A stretch of 64,000 nucleotides of DNA from a virus. This document shows, piece by piece, positions 26,981 through 35,338 of the stretch. The stretch spans positions 1-64,000 of the IMG/VR virus record IMGVR_UViG_3300009103_000001; one strand, given 5' to 3'. The translations under genes were made by a program, and so were the position numbers. Each line of letters begins with the position of its first letter. Positions within the stretch are counted from its first letter, which is position 1. The notes under the pieces were generated by a model, which had not been told where the DNA came from, ran no database searches, and worked only from the letters and a program-made list of their open reading frames with translations.

Positions 26981-27537
26981 AAAATGAACACATAACAGTA
27001 TTATTATTAATATTATTTACATTAGGCCTTATTATATCTTTTTCTATTTATCACCATAAAACTGAAAAATACATTAAAAAATTAGAAGAAGATATAGCAG
27101 AAACCTACCAGCACATTAATTCTTTTTATTATTTTTTAAATGGGTTACCTTTAGGTTCCCCATTGGACTCATTAAAAATAACTTCTAAATTCGGGATAAG
27201 AAAAAACCCAAACAAAAAATGGCGTAAACATAATGGCATTGATTTAAGTGGAAGCTATAAAGATTCTGTATATGTTACTGCTGATGGGGTGGTTATTAAA
27301 TCTGGTTGGTTTTATGGTTATGGTAAATGTGTTATTGTAGAGCATTCAAATGGTTACACAACATTATATGCACATTTGAGAAAAACTTTAGTAAAAAAAG
27401 ATGATATTGTTTGTAAAGGTCAGGTTATTGGTATAGTTGGTAATACAGGGTTTTCTACTGGGTCCCATTTACATTATGAAATAAGACATTTGGGGGAACC
27501 ACAAGACCCATATCATTTTATTATTTTTGAAGAATAA
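26977..27537 (+). CDS. M23 (LytM) peptidase, membrane-anchored
   Basis: 186 residues: an N-terminal transmembrane helix (about 7-25), a short coiled coil, then an M23 domain with H85-N-G-I-D89, H133 (Y-A-H-L) and H164-L-H166. All zinc ligands and the catalytic His are present, so it should cut peptidoglycan cross-links. The anchor suggests action from the inner membrane on the cell wall, during lysis or in superinfection control. ATGA overlap with the Smr gene. Confidence 0.85.
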   Translation: MKNEHITVLLLILFTLGLIISFSIYHHKTEKYIKKLEEDIAETYQHINSFYYFLNGLPLGSPLDSLKITSKFGIRKNPNKKWRKHNGIDLSGSYKDSVYVTADGVVIKSGWFYGYGKCVIVEHSNGYTTLYAHLRKTLVKKDDIVCKGQVIGIVGNTGFSTGSHLHYEIRHLGEPQDPYHFIIFEE

Positions 27538-27614
27538 TATTGTTTATTTAAAACATTATTATTATATTTATAATATATTAAAATAAAATTTTATAAAATA
27601 AAAACAATTCAGTA

Positions 27615-27797
27615 ATGTGTGAAAATTCTTTAATTAGAAAAGAACAAGTGATTTTAAGTAAATTATACGAATGCCAAGATGAATTAGATATTTTATTTAA
27701 CAATAAAGAAAATATAATACCATCACAACTAAACAGTATTAAATCATTAATAAAGGTGTTAGAATATGATTTACAGAATAAAAATACAATAATATGA
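27615..27797 (+). CDS. Hypothetical protein, 60 aa
   Basis: Short helical protein, likely coiled coil (K-L-Y-E-C-Q-D-E-L-D-I-L). Preceded by 77 bases of AT-rich sequence that may hold a promoter. ATGA overlap with the tiny membrane protein that follows. Confidence 0.5.
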   Translation: MCENSLIRKEQVILSKLYECQDELDILFNNKENIIPSQLNSIKSLIKVLEYDLQNKNTII

Positions 27798-27895
27798 GAT
27801 TTATAAAATTTATGTTAAGTATATTTAATGGTTTTAGTGGGCTATTGATAATATTAATTTTATTCTTTATTTTTATTTATTACATAACTTTTTAA
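27794..27895 (+). CDS. Tiny single-span membrane protein, 33 aa
   Basis: ATG at 27794 overlaps the upstream stop by 4 bases; stop at 27893. About 20 consecutive hydrophobic residues form one transmembrane helix. Its position in an overlapping gene pair supports real translation. It could be a holin-like or regulatory micropeptide. Confidence 0.45.
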   Translation: MRFIKFMLSIFNGFSGLLIILILFFIFIYYITF

Positions 27896-27905
27896 ATTAT
27901 TAAAA

Positions 27906-28091
27906 ATGAACGAAAAATTAAATGAAATAATAAATATAGAACAAATAAAAATTATATTGGACGAATTTAGTGATGAAGAATTATTAAGGGAGTTAAAGTT
28001 TTATTTACTAACATTTAATGATGAATTAAAAGAATTGGGTATAGACCCATCCACATTAGCGTGGCAAATATACACTACAAATAATAAATAA
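27906..28091 (+). CDS. Hypothetical protein, 61 aa
   Basis: Acidic helical protein ending D-P-S-T-L-A-W-Q-I-Y. No family recognised. One base separates its stop from the next start codon. Confidence 0.5.
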   Translation: MNEKLNEIINIEQIKIILDEFSDEELLRELKFYLLTFNDELKELGIDPSTLAWQIYTTNNK

Positions 28092-28092
28092 C

Positions 28093-28308
28093 ATGGAACA
28101 AATATCTAAAACTATTAATAGAAATTTTTATACTAACCTTAGAGATTTAGGTAGAGGTCATTCAGAAATAATGAAATCCATACAACCCAATAGAAAGGAA
28201 CAATTTTATAAAGATATAGAGTCTTTAATTAAACCAAAACATAAGTGGTGGTCACTATTATTATACGCTTTTAAAAATAAAAGGTTAAAAGGTAAATATG
28301 AAATATGA
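28093..28308 (+). CDS. Hypothetical protein, 71 aa
   Basis: A basic small protein with a Trp pair (H-K-W-W-S-L-L-L-Y-A). It overlaps the sigma factor gene by 4 bases, so it may regulate or be regulated with it. An anti-sigma role would be guesswork. Confidence 0.5.
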   Translation: MEQISKTINRNFYTNLRDLGRGHSEIMKSIQPNRKEQFYKDIESLIKPKHKWWSLLLYAFKNKRLKGKYEI

Positions 28309-28907
28309 ATGAAGATTACACATATACCACAAGTGATGCTGATTATATATTAGTGAAAAAATATTTAGAAGGTGATTCTACAGCCTTTACACCCCTTTTT
28401 AACAAATACAAACCGATTTTTTTTAGTAATTTAATTAAATGGTATGGTCAGAATAGTTATAATGATTATGAAGAAATACAAGATATGTCTATGGAATTTT
28501 TGGGTAGAATTGCATCAAAATTACATATGTATGACCCTAAAAAAAGTACTGTAGGTACTTGGATTACTAATTCTATGAGAAATTTTATGATTGAATATTA
28601 TAAAAGAAATAATAGTCAAAAAAGAATACCTAGTCAAAAAAAGATATATTTTGATGAAATACCACATTTTGAACCATCAGATAATGACATTTATAAGAAT
28701 TTAGAAATTAAATCTCACAGAAAGTTAATAAAAAAAATGTTAGAGTCTTTGGGTCACGATGATACTAAAATATTTAACGATATATTCATTAAAGGTAAGA
28801 CACAAGCGGAGGTAGCAAGAGAATTAGGAATTGGGGCTAGTACATTAGAATATAGAGTTAGAAGAGTAAAAAAAAGATTAGAAAAATTTAAACCAAAAGA
28901 TTTTTAA
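28305..28907 (+). CDS. ECF-like sigma factor, 200 aa
   Basis: Region 2 spans about 20-100 (F-T-P-L-F-N-K-Y...D-P-K-K-S-T-V-G-T-W-I...M-R-N-F-M-I-E), and region 4 about 140-195, with a helix-turn-helix K-T-Q-A-E-V-A-R-E-L-G-I. The layout matches ECF sigma-70 factors. It is a natural candidate for the factor that reads the GATATTTAT-type motif in front of phage leader genes, though this is inference. Confidence 0.75.
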   Translation: MNEDYTYTTSDADYILVKKYLEGDSTAFTPLFNKYKPIFFSNLIKWYGQNSYNDYEEIQDMSMEFLGRIASKLHMYDPKKSTVGTWITNSMRNFMIEYYKRNNSQKRIPSQKKIYFDEIPHFEPSDNDIYKNLEIKSHRKLIKKMLESLGHDDTKIFNDIFIKGKTQAEVARELGIGASTLEYRVRRVKKRLEKFKPKDF

Positions 28908-29302
28908 TGAAAAATTGTAAGGAGACTATATTATTAATATGTTTTATACTATTTGTTGGTATTTTTCAGTATAAAGCAGATAAAAAAAAATATAATATAA
29001 TTTCTACAACAGATATTAATATTGAGGAAGCTATAGATATTATTCATCATAATTTTTCTGGTATTTATACCAAACCAATCATAAGAGAGTCTTTAATATT
29101 GTTATTTAACAAATATTCTATAGAAAAAAGTTTAGAAAATTATTTAGATATTAGTAATAGATTAATAGAATATCGAAAAGTTTCTAAGGGTATGGTAAAA
29201 GAAATGGATATAATAAATGATATATTATTAAAACCAAAAATTGATACAATTCAATTAAAGGAGGCTATTGAGATTTCGTATAATAATTTTATTAATAGTT
29301 AA
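28907..29302 (+). CDS. Membrane-anchored protein, 131 aa
   Basis: Shares a base with the sigma stop (TAATG). One N-terminal hydrophobic helix (about 6-21) precedes a helical soluble domain. An anti-sigma function is conceivable from position but nothing in the sequence shows it. Confidence 0.5.
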   Translation: MKNCKETILLICFILFVGIFQYKADKKKYNIISTTDINIEEAIDIIHHNFSGIYTKPIIRESLILLFNKYSIEKSLENYLDISNRLIEYRKVSKGMVKEMDIINDILLKPKIDTIQLKEAIEISYNNFINS

Positions 29303-29317
29303 TATATTTATAATAAA

Positions 29318-29494
29318 ATGGACAAATCATTAAAAGAGGTAGAATTAGACCAAATATATGAAACCATTAGATGGTCTAAACAACATGATTTAGAGGCTGA
29401 AGTTATCTTATCCTCAATAAACTATATTAAAAATAATCCTAAAGCTTCAATAAAAGAATCTTTGGAGTATGCATTAACTGAATGGGATTTATGA
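29318..29494 (+). CDS. Hypothetical protein, 58 aa
   Basis: ATG 29318, stop 29492. Helical acidic protein (L-K-E-V-E-L-D-Q-I-Y-E-T-I-R-W-S). ATGA overlap with the following lipoprotein gene supports it as real. Confidence 0.5.
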   Translation: MDKSLKEVELDQIYETIRWSKQHDLEAEVILSSINYIKNNPKASIKESLEYALTEWDL

Positions 29495-29655
29495 AAGTAT
29501 CACAAAAAGATTTGTTTCAAGCCCTAATATGGGTTATTATGGTGTTTTTTATTTTAGCTAGTTGTACACCAGTTAAAAATAATTGTGGCACTACAAAACA
29601 ACATAAAATTAGAATGAATAACACTAAAAAGATGGCACCATCTATGATGAATTAA
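29491..29655 (+). CDS. Small lipoprotein, 54 aa
   Basis: Begins in the preceding stop (ATGA). A hydrophobic helix is followed by lipobox F-I-L-A-S-C-T (Cys about residue 24), so lipidation is likely. Short polar tail with a second Cys. No known domain. Confidence 0.55.
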   Translation: MKVSQKDLFQALIWVIMVFFILASCTPVKNNCGTTKQHKIRMNNTKKMAPSMMN

Positions 29656-29661
29656 ACTATT

Positions 29662-30501
29662 ATGAAAAATTTAAAATATTATTTTGAGGATGAAAGAATA
29701 AAATATTTATTCTTTTTAATTATTTTTACTCTATTTGTTTGTTGTACAGTATATTCACAAGAATACTATGATGATATATATTATACTGTTGATGATTATG
29801 AGACTTTAGATACATTAGATACGGATACTTTAGAAAAATCAATATATATAACTAATAATTACTATACCAATTATTCTTCAAGAATTAATAGATTTTATAG
29901 AAGACCATATTATGCATCTTATTGGTCATATTATAACCCACATTGGTATTCCTATTATTATTACGGTTATAGTAATGTTTCATTTTATTGGTGGTACAAT
30001 AGGAATTGGGGTGTTGGTTGGTATTACCCTTATAATAACTATTCTTATTGGTATTGGCCAAATTATTATTCAAACTATTATTGTTATAGTAATTATTACC
30101 CAAATAATTATTATTACGGTCATAGAAAAAGTATATCCACTAATAATAGAAAAACAACTACTTCAAATAAAAATGTTAAATTAATAAAAGTAGAAAAAGA
30201 AAAAGATTATAGCTATAAAAATGATAATTATATTAAGGTAAATAATACAAACCAAGTTAAGGTAAATAACCAAGTAAGAGTTTCAAAAAGTGATATTAAT
30301 ATTGAAAAATTAAATAAATCAAATAATAATTATAAAAATAGTAGTGTAAGAGTTAATAGTAATTATAATAATAACAAAGTGAAAATTAATAACAATTATA
30401 ATAACAACTATAAAAATAATTATAATAAACCTAGACGTATAAACATGAACCCTAATAGGTCAAATCAAGTTAATCGTTCTAATAATAGATTACCTAAATA
30501 A
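29662..30501 (+). CDS. Secreted Tyr/Asn-rich low-complexity protein, 279 aa
   Basis: A hydrophobic N-terminal segment (about 15-33, ending T-V-Y-S-Q) gives a signal peptide. The mature part has an extraordinary Tyr/Trp-rich tract (about 75-155, with runs such as Y-Y-Y-Y-G-Y-S), then a Lys/Asn-rich tail with repeated N-Y-N-N-N-(K/Y). It likely forms an adhesive, fibrous or amyloid-like extracellular material. It follows a lipoprotein gene and could be displayed on the infected cell. Confidence 0.65.
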   Translation: MKNLKYYFEDERIKYLFFLIIFTLFVCCTVYSQEYYDDIYYTVDDYETLDTLDTDTLEKSIYITNNYYTNYSSRINRFYRRPYYASYWSYYNPHWYSYYYYGYSNVSFYWWYNRNWGVGWYYPYNNYSYWYWPNYYSNYYCYSNYYPNNYYYGHRKSISTNNRKTTTSNKNVKLIKVEKEKDYSYKNDNYIKVNNTNQVKVNNQVRVSKSDINIEKLNKSNNNYKNSSVRVNSNYNNNKVKINNNYNNNYKNNYNKPRRINMNPNRSNQVNRSNNRLPK

Positions 30502-30568
30502 TAATTAAAAAAAAAACATACTTTAGTATTTTACAGCATATTTACTATTTTAGAGGAACAATAATAAT

Positions 30569-31411
30569 TTGTCTAAAAAAAAAATGATAAAAACTAAAGA
30601 GTACAATTCCCTAGTTCAGAAACTAAGGGAATTTTTTTTGCAAAAGGGGTTTCTAGAAGTACCCGTTCAATCTAGATTATCAATATTAGCAGCATGTGAA
30701 GACCCATATACGGTTAAGAAGTTTAAGTGGAAAGGTAATGATTGGCCTTTACCACAAACAGGCCAAATGTGGTTAGAACATGAATTACTATCCAATCCTA
30801 GTGAAAATGGTTTTTTCTGTATATCAACATCATACAGACACGAACCAAATCCCATTCCTGGTAGACATGAAACTATATTCCCAATGTTTGAATTTGAAGC
30901 AAAAGGTGATATGGGTGAGTTAATTAAAATGGAATTTGAACTATTAGAACACTTAGGGTTAGATACACCTAAAAGATTGTATTATGATAATATTTGTAAA
31001 GAATATAACATAGACATTTTAGAAACTGAACATGAAACTAAGATGTGGGAAGATTTTGGTTCATCTGTTTCATTAGAGTATTTTCCAGAAAGAACTTCAC
31101 CTTTTTGGAACATGAAACATGGTGGTGATGGAATATTCAATAAAGTAGATGTGATATTATTTGGTCAAGAAACAATTGGTTCAGCCGAAAGAGCAACTAA
31201 TAAAGATGAAATGAGGTATTATTTCAATACTATATCAGATGGTGGTTATAAAAATAAATTATATGATTTATTTGGAGAAAAAAGGGTAAATGAAGAATTA
31301 GAAAAATATTTATCTTTTGATTTTTTTCCTAGATTTGGTGGCGGTATTGGTGTAACTAGACTTTTAAGGGCAATGAAGTTACAAGAAAAAAATATGTTAG
31401 TGACAGTATAG
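30569..31411 (+). CDS. Class II aminoacyl-tRNA synthetase-fold protein (Asn/Asp type), 280 aa
   Basis: The start is TTG 30569 or ATG 30584. Motif 2 (S-Y-R-H-E-P-N...H-E-T-I-F-P-M-F-E-F-E, about 92-113) and motif 3 (F-G-G-G-I-G-V-T-R-L-L-R, about 260-271) are those of the AsnRS/AspRS catalytic core. There is no anticodon-binding domain, so it resembles the stand-alone asparagine-synthetase-like paralogues rather than a true synthetase. It could make Asn or aminoacylate a non-standard substrate. Confidence 0.7.
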   Translation: MSKKKMIKTKEYNSLVQKLREFFLQKGFLEVPVQSRLSILAACEDPYTVKKFKWKGNDWPLPQTGQMWLEHELLSNPSENGFFCISTSYRHEPNPIPGRHETIFPMFEFEAKGDMGELIKMEFELLEHLGLDTPKRLYYDNICKEYNIDILETEHETKMWEDFGSSVSLEYFPERTSPFWNMKHGGDGIFNKVDVILFGQETIGSAERATNKDEMRYYFNTISDGGYKNKLYDLFGEKRVNEELEKYLSFDFFPRFGGGIGVTRLLRAMKLQEKNMLVTV

Positions 31412-31449
31412 GTATTGAATGTTAGAATTATTATTCTTATTTTTAATAT

Positions 31450-31590
31450 ATGAATAAGAATAATAAAACATGTCCAGATTGCGGGGTAGAAATGTCTTTA
31501 ATACATTCACCTTATATTGGTAATTGTACCAAAAAATACAGTAAAATTAAAAGTTTATTGTTAGAAGTTACAGAAGTACAAAATAATTGA
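31450..31590 (+). CDS. Small zinc-ribbon-like protein, 46 aa
   Basis: ATG 31450, stop 31588. N-terminal C-P-D-C-G knuckle with a later single Cys (G-N-C-T-K), so an incomplete or dimeric metal site. Its stop overlaps the GATATTTAT motif of the next gene cluster. Confidence 0.5.
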   Translation: MNKNNKTCPDCGVEMSLIHSPYIGNCTKKYSKIKSLLLEVTEVQNN

Positions 31591-31597
31591 TATTTAT
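31589..31597 (+). promoter_or_regulatory. GATATTTAT motif before the secreted-protein cluster
   Basis: GATATTTAT lies 6 bases before ATG 31604. Here the motif heads a run of exported proteins rather than leader genes, so it is probably a general phage promoter class. Confidence 0.5.
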
Positions 31598-31603
31598 TTT
31601 TAG

Positions 31604-32935
31604 ATGTTATTTAAAAGAATATTAAATACTATAATTTTATTATTATTTTGTATAAGTATTAAAGCACAGTTACCTAATGATGATTGTAATAATGCAACAC
31701 CATTAGGTAATCTACCAAATCCCGCAAATTGTGGTAACGGACCAAACAACAACGGTCAAGGTGCACCAGTTACATTTAATAATCTTACAAATGTAAATTC
31801 CCAAACAGAAACTCCTTATACTACTTTAATTAATTGCCAAGGTACTATAGGAAATAATATGGCATCACCGGCTACAGATGTTTGGTATTCATTTGTCGCA
31901 ACAGGTAATTCCTTAGATTTAACTATTACTGGAGGAATTAACCAACCAAATGTTGGAATATGGACAGGTAATTGCGGTGCATTAATTGGTGTTGGATGTG
32001 ACATTGGTGCAGGTGGTAATTTAAATACTACCGCACAATTAACCCCAGGTCAAACTTATTATATTCAAGTTAGTGGTGGGAATCCTGCCGACCAAGGTGT
32101 ATTCGATTTAACTTTACAAAACAATAATAGTTGTGACGATTGTTTATTATCGTCCACAATGACTGTTACACCATTACCAACAAATGGTGTATACCAAGCA
32201 GGGACTACTGTAACTTTTTGTTTTACTGTTACAGAATGGTCTCAAGAAAATCAAAACTGGTTTCATGGTGTTGTACCAATTATGGGTGCCGGTTGGGGAC
32301 CAATCACACCGGTTAGTGCCGCGAATACTTGTGATGGTGGTCCTGGTGTCTGGGATTGGTTTACAAATATTGGTACACCAAATGGAAATTCCGATGGATT
32401 CTTTTTTGATGGTGATTTATTCAATAATCCAAATGGAAATCCAGATGATAACTATGGGGATAATTGTAATGGTAATGTCAATTGGGAATTTTGTTGGGAA
32501 GCAACAACTATTGATTGTCCTCCAGGTCAAGATGGGGATGATTTAAGTGTTTTTGTAGAAACATATGCAGATGGAGAAACTGGGAGTTGGGTTAATATTG
32601 CTTGTCAAAATGACCCAGTTTTTGCTTTCTCAGCAAGTTTAACATGTTGTCCACCACCATTAGAATCTCATACAGATGAAATATGTTTGGGACAAAATAA
32701 TGGTACGATAACTGTCACTGGTCAGGGAAGTAGTCCTTGGGATTATGTTTGGGAAGACCCATCTTCAAACGTGATTCAGACATCTAATAATGTTAATGGG
32801 TCGGATACCATGACAGGTTTATCTCCTGGTATATATACTGTTACTGTCACTGATGATGATGGTTGTGTACAAACGATAACAATAACTATATTGGCCGGAG
32901 GCCAAGCCATGACAAGTAGTATATGGCATAACTAA
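31604..32935 (+). CDS. Secreted adhesin-like protein with SprB-type repeat, 443 aa
   Basis: Signal peptide ends I-K-A-Q (about 22). A Cys-rich beta domain follows (D-D-C-N-N-A-T-P-L...V-W-Y-S-F-V-A-T), the bacterial pre-peptidase-like pattern. After an unknown Trp-rich region (about 185-345), a SprB-type repeat (about 355-430) carries G-T-I-T-V-T...G-L-S-P-G-I-Y-T-V-T-V-T-D-D-D-G-C. SprB is the mobile adhesin of gliding flavobacteria. The protein ends I-W-H-N, a tail shared with two neighbours. It has no canonical T9SS domain itself. Confidence 0.7.
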   Translation: MLFKRILNTIILLLFCISIKAQLPNDDCNNATPLGNLPNPANCGNGPNNNGQGAPVTFNNLTNVNSQTETPYTTLINCQGTIGNNMASPATDVWYSFVATGNSLDLTITGGINQPNVGIWTGNCGALIGVGCDIGAGGNLNTTAQLTPGQTYYIQVSGGNPADQGVFDLTLQNNNSCDDCLLSSTMTVTPLPTNGVYQAGTTVTFCFTVTEWSQENQNWFHGVVPIMGAGWGPITPVSAANTCDGGPGVWDWFTNIGTPNGNSDGFFFDGDLFNNPNGNPDDNYGDNCNGNVNWEFCWEATTIDCPPGQDGDDLSVFVETYADGETGSWVNIACQNDPVFAFSASLTCCPPPLESHTDEICLGQNNGTITVTGQGSSPWDYVWEDPSSNVIQTSNNVNGSDTMTGLSPGIYTVTVTDDDGCVQTITITILAGGQAMTSSIWHN

Positions 32936-32952
32936 TAATTAATAATAAAAAA

Positions 32953-33516
32953 ATGAAAAAACTATTAATTTTATTTGGAATTTTAACATTCTTTACGACA
33001 GATTTGTTTTCACAAATCACAACTAACCCCGATACTGCTTGTGTTGGTTCGGTAGGTGAACAATATTGGGTCACAAACACTGCTGGTTCAACTTATGATT
33101 GGACAGTAACAGGTGGTGGTGGTTCAATTGCGTCAGGTCAAGGAACATCAGCAATTACAGTTGATTGGGGTAATACACCAGGACTTTACCCATCGGCTAT
33201 TACGGTAGTTGAAACTAATGCTGCTGGATGTACAGATACAGTAGATTTGGATGTATTCTTATTATTACCAACATTTACACAAATAGGTCCTTTCTGTGAA
33301 GGTGACCCATGTGAAATATTAGATGGTACACCAGCTGGTGGTGTATGGACTGGCACAGGAGTAGTATTTGACCCAGTAACAGGGAATTATGAATTCTGTC
33401 CAACAACATCTGGTAATGGTACATTCAATTTAACATACACAGTTGGTGGATGTTCTATAGTAATGACGGTAGTTGTTAACGCAGCACCAGTATTAGGACC
33501 AATAATACATAATTAA
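32953..33516 (+). CDS. Secreted PKD-like protein, 187 aa
   Basis: Signal peptide ends L-F-S-Q (about 21). A PKD-like domain (about 25-105) has Y-D-W-T-V-T-G-G-G and I-T-V-D-W-G, typical of gliding-motility-associated surface proteins. A second beta domain with G-G-V-W-T-G-T-G-V (about 120-175) follows. It ends G-P-I-I-H-N. It shares a base with the next gene. Confidence 0.7.
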   Translation: MKKLLILFGILTFFTTDLFSQITTNPDTACVGSVGEQYWVTNTAGSTYDWTVTGGGGSIASGQGTSAITVDWGNTPGLYPSAITVVETNAAGCTDTVDLDVFLLLPTFTQIGPFCEGDPCEILDGTPAGGVWTGTGVVFDPVTGNYEFCPTTSGNGTFNLTYTVGGCSIVMTVVVNAAPVLGPIIHN

Positions 33517-34097
33517 TGTTTAGGATAATATTAATAATATTATCTTTATTACCATTATTTGGTTTGTCACAGGATGTGCAAACAATAGAATCGTGTGAAA
33601 GCTCATTATTAATCCAAGAATATTGGGTTGATGATGGGCCTAACACTTACTATTGGAGTGTAGAAAACGGTGTAATACTCAATGGTCAAGGTGAAAATTT
33701 AGTTACTATAGATTGGAACAATACTCCTTTTGGTCAATATCTTTTAAGTGTATATGTTATTAGTGATGCAGGGTGTGCTGGTGATACTTCATATCTTATA
33801 ATAGATATAGATGAATGTTCATTTGACGGTATTTACATACCCAACGCATTTAGCCCAAATGGTGATGGAGTAAATGATGTTTTTGGGCCTGTAGGACAAA
33901 ATATTGAAAGGTTAGAATTATTTATTTTTAATCGTTGGGGACAACAAATATATGAATCATATCATGGAGAAGCATGGGATGGTACATTATACGATAAAAT
34001 GTGTCAAATAGATGTATATGTTTGGAAGGTAAACTACAAATTTGAAGGAGAAAATTTTATGCACTATGCATATGGTCATGTAAGTTTAATTAGATAA
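33516..34097 (+). CDS. Secreted protein with T9SS type B (gliding-associated) C-terminal domain
   Basis: 193 residues: signal peptide (to about 19, L-S-Q), one PKD-like domain with W-S-V-E-N-G and T-I-D-W-N-N, then a C-terminal domain from about 105. That domain contains I-P-N-A-F-S-P-N-G-D-G-V-N-D and F-N-R-W-G-Q-Q-I-Y-E-S, the signature of type B sorting domains. It should be exported by the host type IX system. It is the only one of the four neighbours with a recognised sorting domain. Confidence 0.8.
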   Translation: MFRIILIILSLLPLFGLSQDVQTIESCESSLLIQEYWVDDGPNTYYWSVENGVILNGQGENLVTIDWNNTPFGQYLLSVYVISDAGCAGDTSYLIIDIDECSFDGIYIPNAFSPNGDGVNDVFGPVGQNIERLELFIFNRWGQQIYESYHGEAWDGTLYDKMCQIDVYVWKVNYKFEGENFMHYAYGHVSLIR

Positions 34098-34107
34098 ATG
34101 TTTTAAA

Positions 34108-34701
34108 ATGAGAACACTTCTTTTAATATTTCTAATATTAAAGGTAAACATTTTATTCTCACAAATAATATGGATAGAGGATTTTACACCTTATATTAAT
34201 GGAACACAAAATGCGTTAAAGTGGACAACTAATGCAAATAATTGTGATGCTGATGGTTTACCAGGAACTGTTGCTGATAACTATTGGGGAACATTTAACG
34301 GAGAATTTAGGTGTGAGGATATTGAAGGATTAACTTGTTGTTCTGGTGGACAAGGAGAAGCAGATAACTTATGGCTATCAGAAGATATTAACATAAATGG
34401 TTTCACAAATATATACGTTTCAATAACAACTAGGGTACAAGGAAATGTAGAATGTGCTGCTTGTGGTTTAGGTGGTGATTATTTAGAGGCATCATACCAA
34501 ATAGATGGAGGACCATGGATTCCGTTTACTACTATATGTGGAGCTACTAATGGATTTACTAATACTGATTGTATATATGTGGGTTTAGGTAACATAGTTA
34601 AAATTCGTGTTATATTAGGGAATCAAGCAAACGATGAGGTTTATTATTTTGATGATGTAACAGTTTATAGTACACAAAATAATGTAATTTTTCATAATTA
34701 A
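34108..34701 (+). CDS. Secreted MAM/jelly-roll-like protein, 197 aa
   Basis: Signal peptide ends I-L-F-S-Q (about 18). A single beta-sandwich domain with W-I-E-D-F, two Cys clusters (T-C-C-S-G-G and C-A-A-C-G) and Y-F-D-D-V-T-V-Y near the end resembles MAM/laminin-G-type folds. It ends N-V-I-F-H-N, so it carries the same I-x-H-N tail as the SprB-repeat and PKD-like neighbours. Confidence 0.65.
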   Translation: MRTLLLIFLILKVNILFSQIIWIEDFTPYINGTQNALKWTTNANNCDADGLPGTVADNYWGTFNGEFRCEDIEGLTCCSGGQGEADNLWLSEDININGFTNIYVSITTRVQGNVECAACGLGGDYLEASYQIDGGPWIPFTTICGATNGFTNTDCIYVGLGNIVKIRVILGNQANDEVYYFDDVTVYSTQNNVIFHN

Positions 34702-34737
34702 TTTGATATATTGATTATAAATGTATAATATTAATTA

Positions 34738-34902
34738 ATGAGACCAAAATATAATTTATTAAAACATAGGTTTAATAACCATCTTTATGATTTTATTGTG
34801 ACTGGTAATTTATCAGATGTAAGTGATGAGGATATTAGATATTTTACCCAAAGATTAATAGAATCATTAAGATTACCCCCAAATTACTACTCATATGAAT
34901 AA
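34738..34902 (+). CDS. Hypothetical protein, 54 aa
   Basis: ATG 34738, stop 34900. Small basic/acidic helical protein (K-H-R-F-N-N-H-L-Y-D-F-I-V-T). It overlaps the next gene by 8 bases. No family recognised. Confidence 0.5.
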   Translation: MRPKYNLLKHRFNNHLYDFIVTGNLSDVSDEDIRYFTQRLIESLRLPPNYYSYE

Positions 34903-35338
34903 AGGTGATATAGTAAAATTAGTTGATGGTAGAAGAGTTACAATAGTAAGTCTACCTACATCTTTTATGGCTAACGGTTCTTATGAGGTTATAGATAATA
35001 AAACTAAATTTTGGGTCACCCCAGAAGAAATACTATATACAATAGACCAAGAAAATGATGATGATTTAGATAATTATTTTGAATGTATATTTGATGAAAA
35101 TGGTTTAAATTTAATACCTAAAAATATTATAAATATTGATATAGAATCTGACCGAGAAGATATTAATAGAATTAAATTAACTTTTAGTGATGACACCAAA
35201 CATAAGATATGTAATATCCATATTGGTGATACGGTTATAAAAGACTTAGATGGATTAACTGAACAAGCAAAAGAAGAAGAAAAAAGTAAAATAGAAAAAA
35301 TAGTAGATATTATTAAAACAAAAAAAGTAGAATTATGA
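34895..35338 (+). CDS. Hypothetical protein with SH3-like start, 147 aa
   Basis: N-terminal G-D-I-V-K-L-V-D-G-R-R-V-T-I-V resembles small SH3-like barrels. The remainder is acidic with a helical tail. ATGA overlap with the following small exported protein. Confidence 0.5.
   Translation: MNKGDIVKLVDGRRVTIVSLPTSFMANGSYEVIDNKTKFWVTPEEILYTIDQENDDDLDNYFECIFDENGLNLIPKNIINIDIESDREDINRIKLTFSDDTKHKICNIHIGDTVIKDLDGLTEQAKEEEKSKIEKIVDIIKTKKVEL

Noticed and set aside
29885-30184. Frames on both strands inside the Tyr/Asn-rich gene
   Set aside because: They arise from the low-complexity repeats of the real gene in other frames.
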